From: Candidatus Heimdallarchaeota archaeon
Lineage (GTDB): Archaea; Asgardarchaeota; Heimdallarchaeia; JABLTI01
NCBI GenBank assembly: GCA_030614005.1
Contig: JAUWKS010000016.1
Coordinates: 1 to 59,559, forward strand
Reading direction: 5' to 3'
Length of the DNA: 59,559 bases
The translations under genes were made by a program, and so were the position numbers. The notes beneath the pieces were generated by a model. That model saw only the letters and a list, made by a program, of their open reading frames with translations. It had not been told where the DNA came from and searched no databases. Shown here piece after piece: positions 52,948 through 59,559 of the stretch (its first letter is position 1; the number at the start of each line of letters is the position of its first letter).

Positions 52948-54600
52948 TTATTTGACTAAACCATCTTTGGAAATCTGACCATCAATTAGTTGAACGATTC
53001 TCATACCATTTTTTAACAAATTAATATCATGGGTAGCAATTATTATCGTAAGGTTATACTTTTGATGAAGCTCATAGATGCGATTCATTACTTGTTCCGC
53101 TAATTCAGCATCCATATTTGCTGTGGGTTCATCGAGAATTAAAATACTTGGAGACTTATAATTTGCAATAGCTAATGATGCTCTTTGTAATTCTCCACCT
53201 GAAATTTCAAGTGGATATGAATTTTTTCGATGAATTATCTCGAAATCTTCTAAGAGTTTGCTATTTTGTTCTAAATCTATTTGATCTGATCTTATTTTCT
53301 CGCCGGCTATAATATCTTTTAAAATGATATTTTCTTCAATAGTTAAATATGGATGCAGATTTCCTTGTTGGGGAACTATGCCGAATGTTTCTAACCTGAA
53401 CTGTGCTTTTTCTTCATCATTGAGGTTGCTAAAGTTTACACCCTTTATTATTATCTCTCCGAAAGAATGCAATTCAACTCCACTGATAAGTTTGATTAGT
53501 GTTGTTTTTCCAGAACCACTTGGACCTAAAATAAAAATTAGTTCCCCTTTGTGAATATTCAAGTTTATGTTTTTTAATGCTTCAACATTTTCTCCCTTTT
53601 TTTCATAGATTTTAGATATATTTCTAAATTTGATATCAATTTCTTGATCTTGATGATAATCAGTTGGTATATCTTTTAAAATCAATTTCTTGCGTCTTAC
53701 TTTCAGCTCTTTTAATACTATTTTTTCTATTGAAACTTTTTTTGGATTTCTTACTCGAACATCAACATCCTCAGATATTTCGAATTCAACATCAGTCTGA
53801 ATTTTTAATTTTTCGATAACTAAATCGGGTAATCGAACACTATTTGAAGAATCAAGTTGCCTTTTGTATCTTATTGGGAATTTTGTTTGTCCGCCATAGA
53901 TCATTTGTTCTTCTTTACCCATGAGAATAGAAACACGACCATTTCGAATTTCACATGTTTTATCAACCCCCTCTAAAAACCGTTCATCATGGGTTACTAC
54001 AAGAACTGTTGTACCAAAGCTGCGAGCGATATTTCGCAACGTTTCTTTGACTTTCTCTGTATTTTCACTATCAAGTTGACCCGTTGGTTCGTCACACAAC
54101 AACAATGGAACTCTCTTAACAAGAGCACATGCAATAGCTGTTCTAATCATCTCTCCACCCGAAAGTAAGCGAACCTTTCGATTAGAAAGATGAGCAATCC
54201 CTAATTCATCTAGAATTTTTATTATATTAGATTCCATATTAGCAGTGTCATCAGGTTGGAGGCTGTAAACAAATACCATATTATCGTATACTGTTCCAGA
54301 TAAAAAGAGGGTTCTTTCTGGAAATTGGTCAACAATACCAATGGTCTTTAATCGATAATACAATAATTCAGTTTGGTTTAGATCTTCGAGGGTATATTCT
54401 CCTACTCTTAGAAACCCACTAGATATTGTTTCAAATCCAGCTAAAATGTTGATTAAGGTTGTTTTTCCAGAACCGCTAGGGCCAACGATTGAAATAACTT
54501 CACCCTTGCCTACTTTTAAGTCAATTCCTCGTAAAGCAGGTACTTTTAGATTTGATGTTTCATCTAGATAGATTTTTATTAAATCTCTACATTCAATCAT
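52948..54600 (-). CDS. ABC transporter ATPase with two nucleotide-binding domains (LolD/MacB-like)
   Basis: A 550-residue protein. Domain one (1-235) has Walker A GPSGSGKTTLINILAGFE, signature LLSGGEMIRTAIACAL, Walker B LLLCDEPTGQLDSE and the switch VLVVTHDERF. A linker of about 90 residues (235-325) follows. Domain two (325-548) has GPSGSGKTTLIKLISGVE, ISGGELQRASLAIAN, ILILDEPTANMD and IIIATHDINLL. Both belong to the MacB/LolD subfamily, normally single-domain proteins dimerising on FtsX-like permeases. Here one chain would serve two different permeases. It starts six bases after the stop of the 965-residue permease gene, so the genes are an operon. Confidence 0.93.
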   Translation of the reverse strand: MIECRDLIKIYLDETSNLKVPALRGIDLKVGKGEVISIVGPSGSGKTTLINILAGFETISSGFLRVGEYTLEDLNQTELLYYRLKTIGIVDQFPERTLFLSGTVYDNMVFVYSLQPDDTANMESNIIKILDELGIAHLSNRKVRLLSGGEMIRTAIACALVKRVPLLLCDEPTGQLDSENTEKVKETLRNIARSFGTTVLVVTHDERFLEGVDKTCEIRNGRVSILMGKEEQMIYGGQTKFPIRYKRQLDSSNSVRLPDLVIEKLKIQTDVEFEISEDVDVRVRNPKKVSIEKIVLKELKVRRKKLILKDIPTDYHQDQEIDIKFRNISKIYEKKGENVEALKNINLNIHKGELIFILGPSGSGKTTLIKLISGVELHSFGEIIIKGVNFSNLNDEEKAQFRLETFGIVPQQGNLHPYLTIEENIILKDIIAGEKIRSDQIDLEQNSKLLEDFEIIHRKNSYPLEISGGELQRASLAIANYKSPSILILDEPTANMDAELAEQVMNRIYELHQKYNLTIIIATHDINLLKNGMRIVQLIDGQISKDGLVK

Positions 54601-54606
54601 TTTACT

Positions 54607-57504
54607 TCACTCCTGTTTATGAGGCTTGTATCCTCTTATTAGTGGAATAATCCCACTCAACCATCCTATTACTAATGTGAATACACTAGCAAATATTGCA
54701 ATAATTATTATCCACCATGGTAACCAAAGAATAAATCTCAAATAATTTTCATATAACCCAAAAATTGCCGTACCTACAATTCGGACAAGTGGTATAAAAG
54801 CAAATATTGATACTAAAATAATTGGTAGAGCAATAAATAATAATTCAATTGAAAAATATTGCCAAAGTTGTTTTCTTTTACATCCAATTCTATACATTGC
54901 TTCAATTATTCTTGTTCTTGCTTGATAGATATTTCTTGCTCCAATATATCCTATGATAATTTGACTCAGAAGCGTTATTATCGAACTAAATATTATGAAT
55001 GCTAGAAAAAAATCACTTATTTCCGAATGAAGTTTTAGCTCAATATCCTCTTGACTCAGAGCAGAAATACCATGTTCAAACAGCTTTTCCTTTATTAAAG
55101 TAGCATTAACATTTTCTTCAATTTTTATTATTAAGCTAGTTTCTTCATTTACTGGGATATTATTTGAAGTATTATTGCACAGTTTATCCGCAGTATATCT
55201 ATTAGTAACTATGTTATAGCTTTCCAGATTCATTAGGAAATTACTTTTGATAGGTTTTTTCAATAAAGGAAAACAATCAAAAATATCTACTAATACTAAA
55301 TCTATGTCAGGAGTTAAACCTGTAAACCTGCTACTTGTAAGGATATCACCTGTCTCAAGATTATAAGCTGAAGCGTACTCGGAATCTATTAGTATAGTGT
55401 CGTTTGTTTCTAACAAGTCAAGTTTTTCCAAATAACCTTCTATCTCATTTATAATATCTGTTTCAACTATTTCTTTGAAAATTGTTATATTTTCTATTTC
55501 TAGAATATTAATTGAAAATGCAGTTGGAAATGATCCCCATAAATTATCGCTATTTAGCTGCGTTGTTTTTACTTCAGTAATTGCTTCGATACTAGTTATA
55601 TTTCTAATTGTTTCCTTTAACACTCCACTATCATCTTCCCAATCGAATACTATGAGGTCAGAACATCCTGCAGATAATTCTGATTCCAATTCATAATGAT
55701 TATCAATTGATTTTGAAAGCACTAAACCTGGCAGTAATCCAATTCCAATAATCAATGCAAACATCACTATTGTATGATAATGAGCTCTATCTGTTCCTAA
55801 ATGCTTCAATGAGAGTGTTAAGAAAGATTTCGTTTTTTGCCATGCACTTTTACTAATAGCCGTCCAAATGAGTGTGACAACTCTCGAGATTAATGAGAAT
55901 ATTGTGGTAACAACAAAGATAATACCAATTACCAGAAACAACCAAAAGATTGATTCAAGAGTAATTAGTGGGTTGATAAAATAAAGGTCAAAAGTATTTG
56001 TGTTAACAAACGCTGCTATTAGTAGTGCAATGATGACAAGTATCAATCCGATTATCAAAGAAACGGATTCCGTACTTGCCATAATTTCTCGCATTTTAGT
56101 TCTTTTCCTTTTGAAATGCTCGGAAGTGACTTTTGCTGTTTTATCTGCAATATTTCCTTCCAAAAGAAATCCAAGTATTGCAAAACTTATCCAAAATATC
56201 ACAAGCGCAAAATAAATTGAAGGTTCTGATAATGAGCCAATATATGTAATGATACTGGTATTCCCAATCATTAACGAGAAAAAGAAACCGACCACCACTC
56301 CCAAAATAAAACCTAAAAGAAAGCAAATACCGGAAATAAATACATTCTCAACAAAAATAACTTTCCTAACAGTTTGTTCATTGAGTCCATGTAATTTCAT
56401 AAGTCTGAATTTTGTTTCGAGTTCATATGAACCGATTTTTAGTGTTTGCATACAGAGTAAACCTATTAGGAAAATTAGCGGAGAACTAAGAGCAAAGACT
56501 CTAGAAGTTTCCACCGTCCAAGAGATATGAAAATCATATAATGCTTGATAGAGATCTGCTGCTAAAATGACATTCTGACTAAGGTATGAGGAAACGTATT
56601 TTTTTAGGGTGCGTTCATCAATTTTAAAATTATTCAAATATGTACGAATATGTTTTGCATCCAGATTTTCTGTATCATAATCGAAGTCTGTTAAAATTGC
56701 TATGCTGCCATAATATCGAGAGTAACTATTTATCGTTTCATAGAGAAATGAAGATTTGGTGAAAAATACTTCTTCTGCATAAAAAATATTATAATTCAGT
56801 CTAACAATATCTTCCCAATTCAAAATATCCACAGACTTTTCTGCATGGTATAGGTTTGTAGCTATACCCTCAACAATACCTACAATTGTACAATTTTTAG
56901 CTACATCACTTTCATCTTTGTATCCATTTAATGCATAAATATCATTTAATTCAACAGTTGAAGTATTATCTTGCTTAAAATACAACAGTTCATTGGAATT
57001 TGTTGGCATTCTTCCTTCGGTGATACTATCTTCCATAATTGGTATTGTGGATTCGTCAAATGTCATTAAGCCAATGTCTTTCCAGATGAGAAATGTTGGA
57101 TGATAGTTAAATAATTGTACACTCATTGCTCCTGTATAATCCTCAGTAGCAATGTTTGGAACGATATCATTAGCCATTTCTGTAAAATCATCAATTGCTT
57201 TCTCGAGATAGTTAGATTCAAAATAAGGTGAAAGAGCATTATATTTACACGTATGTACACTAATTTGGTTATCATTGTTCCAATCATAATTTGTAGCAAT
57301 TTTATTATTAAAAAAACTTTGACGATAGGTAAACCAAACCATAAAAAAGGAAGTCAATAGCAAGAAGATTATTGTACCAGATATTATTGTTAAAAGTAAA
57401 CGATTTTTCCCTGTTTTCAAAAACACCTTTAAAATATTCTTAAATACAATTTGTTTTTTTCTTTCAGATTTCTCCAATTCTGAAATATTTATCCAACCCC
57501 TCAA
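54607..57504 (-). CDS. Giant FtsX/MacB-like ABC permease
   Basis: A 965-residue membrane protein. A cytosolic start (ELEKSERKKQIVFKNILKVF) and one helix near 37-60 precede a large ectodomain (about 65-330). Three helices follow (SPLIFLIGLLCM; VFISGICFLLGFILGVVVGF; IYFALVIFWISFAILGFLL), a middle pair near 480-550, a second ectodomain (630-830) and three C-terminal helices (LAFIIFSSIITLLSQIIIGY; LLFIALPIILVSIFAFIPLV; FASVFTLVIGWLSGIIPLI). This is two FtsX-type units in one chain. Such permeases act as mechanotransmitters or lipoprotein/peptide exporters. It is the first gene of the operon with the double ATPase and the split permease. The start at 57504 could be later, for example at the first Met-free basic stretch. 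Confidence 0.85.
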   Translation of the reverse strand: MRGWINISELEKSERKKQIVFKNILKVFLKTGKNRLLLTIISGTIIFLLLTSFFMVWFTYRQSFFNNKIATNYDWNNDNQISVHTCKYNALSPYFESNYLEKAIDDFTEMANDIVPNIATEDYTGAMSVQLFNYHPTFLIWKDIGLMTFDESTIPIMEDSITEGRMPTNSNELLYFKQDNTSTVELNDIYALNGYKDESDVAKNCTIVGIVEGIATNLYHAEKSVDILNWEDIVRLNYNIFYAEEVFFTKSSFLYETINSYSRYYGSIAILTDFDYDTENLDAKHIRTYLNNFKIDERTLKKYVSSYLSQNVILAADLYQALYDFHISWTVETSRVFALSSPLIFLIGLLCMQTLKIGSYELETKFRLMKLHGLNEQTVRKVIFVENVFISGICFLLGFILGVVVGFFFSLMIGNTSIITYIGSLSEPSIYFALVIFWISFAILGFLLEGNIADKTAKVTSEHFKRKRTKMREIMASTESVSLIIGLILVIIALLIAAFVNTNTFDLYFINPLITLESIFWLFLVIGIIFVVTTIFSLISRVVTLIWTAISKSAWQKTKSFLTLSLKHLGTDRAHYHTIVMFALIIGIGLLPGLVLSKSIDNHYELESELSAGCSDLIVFDWEDDSGVLKETIRNITSIEAITEVKTTQLNSDNLWGSFPTAFSINILEIENITIFKEIVETDIINEIEGYLEKLDLLETNDTILIDSEYASAYNLETGDILTSSRFTGLTPDIDLVLVDIFDCFPLLKKPIKSNFLMNLESYNIVTNRYTADKLCNNTSNNIPVNEETSLIIKIEENVNATLIKEKLFEHGISALSQEDIELKLHSEISDFFLAFIIFSSIITLLSQIIIGYIGARNIYQARTRIIEAMYRIGCKRKQLWQYFSIELLFIALPIILVSIFAFIPLVRIVGTAIFGLYENYLRFILWLPWWIIIIAIFASVFTLVIGWLSGIIPLIRGYKPHKQE

Positions 57505-57976
57505 ACCAATTAGTGGATACTAATAAAATAGCTCTATTTTTGCTTATAAGAATAATTACGATTCTCTGAAAATTGAATCCGACAAATTTAATATTACATG
57601 ATCGCAATTAAAAAAAATTTTCAGCTTTCGTTTTAGTTACATAAATGAAGTGGATAATCACCTAATAAAATTGGGGATAGAATAGACAGGCGTATAAAAT
57701 AATAAAAAAGAAACTGAAACACTCATTCCGAGCGCCTACTTCATCTAAATTCAATCTTGTAAGTCTTTAATGAAAAGTAATACTTCAGCAACTAACCAAT
57801 TTAAACCTCTTTTTTTCTCTCCAAAAAAGGAGACCCATTAACCTACTCTTTAGTATTCTTAAAAAATTTTTCCACTACTCATTACGTTTGAAAAAGAATA
57901 AGTTAATATATTTATTTGTGATAAGATATTATTGAAATTGAAAAGTGAATAAATTATTGCGGGATAGTATTACAGC
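57505..57976. other. Divergent intergenic region between permease genes
   Basis: This 472-base AT-rich region presumably holds promoters for the minus-strand operon and the plus-strand permease. A TATA-like AATATATTTATT occurs near 57906-57915, about 65 bases before the plus gene. A 17-codon minus-strand frame near 57750-57805 (LNWLVAEVLLFIKDLQD) looks protein-like but has no start. Nothing else is seen. Confidence 0.4.
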
Positions 57977-59559
57977 ATGTTTGTTACTTTGATAAAGACT
58001 TTATTTAGAAATAATAAAAGAAATTATTTCTTCTTATTAGTAGGATTTACTTTAGCTAGCTTATTCCTTACTCAAGTCTTTGTTGTAACTGAGTCTAATG
58101 AACTTGCCATTAGAAAGTACATTTACGAAGAAGGTTTTACATCAGCATCTATTAGATGTTCATCACAATTAGCTTTTTATGATTATTATTTTAATAATAA
58201 TAATTCTTTTGAAGGATATACCATGCCTTCAGAATTTAACAATATTATAATTGAGGAAATTGAACAAAGTCCATTAACTGAAAAAATGCCTTTAAGTTCA
58301 ACTGCTTTTAGATATTCTGATGCTAGAGCAATTTTAGATAATGGATATCAAACTGGTAGTTTACCAATAACAGTTATTCCTAACGAAATATTTCAATATA
58401 TTACACCATTTGCAAATTGGGAGAAATCCAATGTTTCATTAGAGGAGTTTTGTATACTTCTAGTTGCTAGCAGTGCATTAAGTCCAACAAGTAGTCATAG
58501 TTTTCCCTATAATGAATTATTCAATCAGGAAAATGTTACAATGGCAACAATAGATAATGGAATTTTCTACTCCAATCCAATAACATTCAATTTTACCCAC
58601 AAAATAACTTATGAGTCAATTGATTTTAATGAAATTTGTAAAATACTAAATACCTATCTCTATTCTAGTATTAATTCTGGTTTAGTCATCACTGAGAAGT
58701 TATTCCAACAGCTACTTACATCAATTAATGCAACCATTGATACTATTGAATATATACAAAATTTTGAAAGTGTTAGAATTTTTGTTAATGCTAAAGTAAT
58801 TCATGATTATACTAAATTGGAATGTACATTGGAGGAATATAAACAAATTGCGACTCTGAGAGGACAGATTCGAGATAACTTGCTTGAAAAGATGCCTTTA
58901 ATAACTGAATTAAAAGTATTTGGAGCTACCTCTGCTGATGCTGTTACCCTCACCTCTTATTATGAAAATTTTAATGTAGAATTTCATTGGGAGCAACTTA
59001 GACTTTCTTTTCTAGCAATACCAATAGTGCTATTGCTGTGTTTTTCAATATATTATGAAAATCAAATATTTAATTCCGCACAAAAGAAATTAACAGAGTT
59101 TTTTAGAACACACGGTATTTCTCGAACAAAATTCCTCACTTCTGAATTAGTGTTATTGTTGCTCTTTGCTTTTGTAGGTCTTGTTGTAGGAGTGTCTCTT
59201 GCAATTCCTGTAGCGCTTCTTGGTTATTCTTCTATTGGTTTTTTGGCAACGACAGCAACTGCACCAATTGTCATAACTGGATATGCACTTCAACAAACAG
59301 CAATTGTTTATAGCTCAATAGTTGCCCTGTTTATTATCCCCTTCTTCATCAATAGATCCAGAAGCTTTATTCCTTCAAATCAACCAAGAGAAAGAAGGCT
59401 AACAGCTAAAACAAGTCAAATTATCTCACTAGTAGCTAGTTCAACAATCACTCTTTCACTACTAGCTGTTATGATGTTTGTACCAGCAGATGCTTATGCA
59501 CGTCAATATTCAACCTATTTATCCATCTATTTTGTTATGTCTCTGCTGACTATTTGTTC
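57977..59559 (+). CDS. FtsX-like ABC permease, C-terminus beyond window
   Basis: An open frame from ATG 57977 runs 527 codons to the window end without a stop. It starts MFVTLIKTLFRNNKRNYFFL with one helix (LVGFTLASLFLTQVFVV), followed by a large ectodomain to about residue 340. Helices then resume: LSFLAIPIVLLLCFSIYYE, the FtsX-like turn FFRTHGISRTKFLTSELVLL with LFAFVGLVVGVSLAIP, and IVYSSIVALFIIPFFINRS. This is the FtsX topology, in the same giant form as the two neighbours, but transcribed divergently. An ATPase partner may lie beyond the window. Confidence 0.82.
   Translation, partial: MFVTLIKTLFRNNKRNYFFLLVGFTLASLFLTQVFVVTESNELAIRKYIYEEGFTSASIRCSSQLAFYDYYFNNNNSFEGYTMPSEFNNIIIEEIEQSPLTEKMPLSSTAFRYSDARAILDNGYQTGSLPITVIPNEIFQYITPFANWEKSNVSLEEFCILLVASSALSPTSSHSFPYNELFNQENVTMATIDNGIFYSNPITFNFTHKITYESIDFNEICKILNTYLYSSINSGLVITEKLFQQLLTSINATIDTIEYIQNFESVRIFVNAKVIHDYTKLECTLEEYKQIATLRGQIRDNLLEKMPLITELKVFGATSADAVTLTSYYENFNVEFHWEQLRLSFLAIPIVLLLCFSIYYENQIFNSAQKKLTEFFRTHGISRTKFLTSELVLLLLFAFVGLVVGVSLAIPVALLGYSSIGFLATTATAPIVITGYALQQTAIVYSSIVALFIIPFFINRSRSFIPSNQPRERRLTAKTSQIISLVASSTITLSLLAVMMFVPADAYARQYSTYLSIYFVMSLLTIC

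Overview
The window is AT-rich DNA from an archaeon, most likely an Asgard archaeon (Heimdallarchaeia-like or a relative). The archaeal evidence is a type IV pilin-type leader (VSPVVATILL), a histone, a TiaS homologue, a paired beta/alpha 20S proteasome operon, a PDCD5 homologue, frequent TTG and GTG starts, and GGTG/GAGG Shine-Dalgarno motifs. The eukaryote-flavoured content points to Asgard: an Arf/Arl-family GTPase with an extra C-terminal domain, a GT3 (animal/fungal-type) glycogen synthase, and a helical protein with a possible roadblock-like end. The lineage is inferred from gene content; no rRNA gene is present.

Layout. 1-9.5 kb: the end of a TIGR04076-like gene, a repeat-rich pilin-like surface protein, an alpha-oxoamine synthase, a GNAT, an orphan receiver domain, SfsA, PRC-barrel-like small proteins, a TauE/SafE permease and a DUF457-like membrane protein. 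9.5-14.5 kb: a class II fumarase whose front is missing and is replaced out of frame by the first third of a Nudix gene, then a thioredoxin-like protein, class II aldolase and GlmS. 14.5-16 kb: a GC-richer structured RNA candidate (RNase P RNA-like) and a membrane protein. 16-30 kb: Arf-like GTPase, glycogen synthase, serine hydroxymethyltransferase, histone, TiaS, GcvH, two-subunit class I fumarase, a NIPA-like transporter and an OGG-like glycosylase. 30-44.6 kb: phosphotransferase, agmatinase-like enzyme, double-SIS protein, PDCD5, winged-helix protein, proteasome operon, HEAT protein, lipoate ligase, LipS-like radical SAM protein, two HAD phosphatases and an SDR.

44.6-59.6 kb is the accessory part: a 590-residue HTH protein, a 48-residue hydrophobic peptide gene, a zone of decayed genes (including a zinc-ribbon gene with an internal TAA), a membrane histidine kinase, and a large ABC/FtsX cluster. 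The cluster holds one ATPase with two nucleotide-binding domains, two giant permeases (one split by a one-base frameshift) and a third divergent permease running off the window end.

Connections. The class I fumarase makes the truncated class II enzyme dispensable. SHMT, GcvH, lipoate ligase and the LipS-like protein suggest a glycine/one-carbon and lipoylation set scattered over 22 kb. Several genes end with an inverted repeat whose loop or stem contains the stop codon and is followed by a T-rich or pyrimidine-rich stretch, a recurring terminator-like design.
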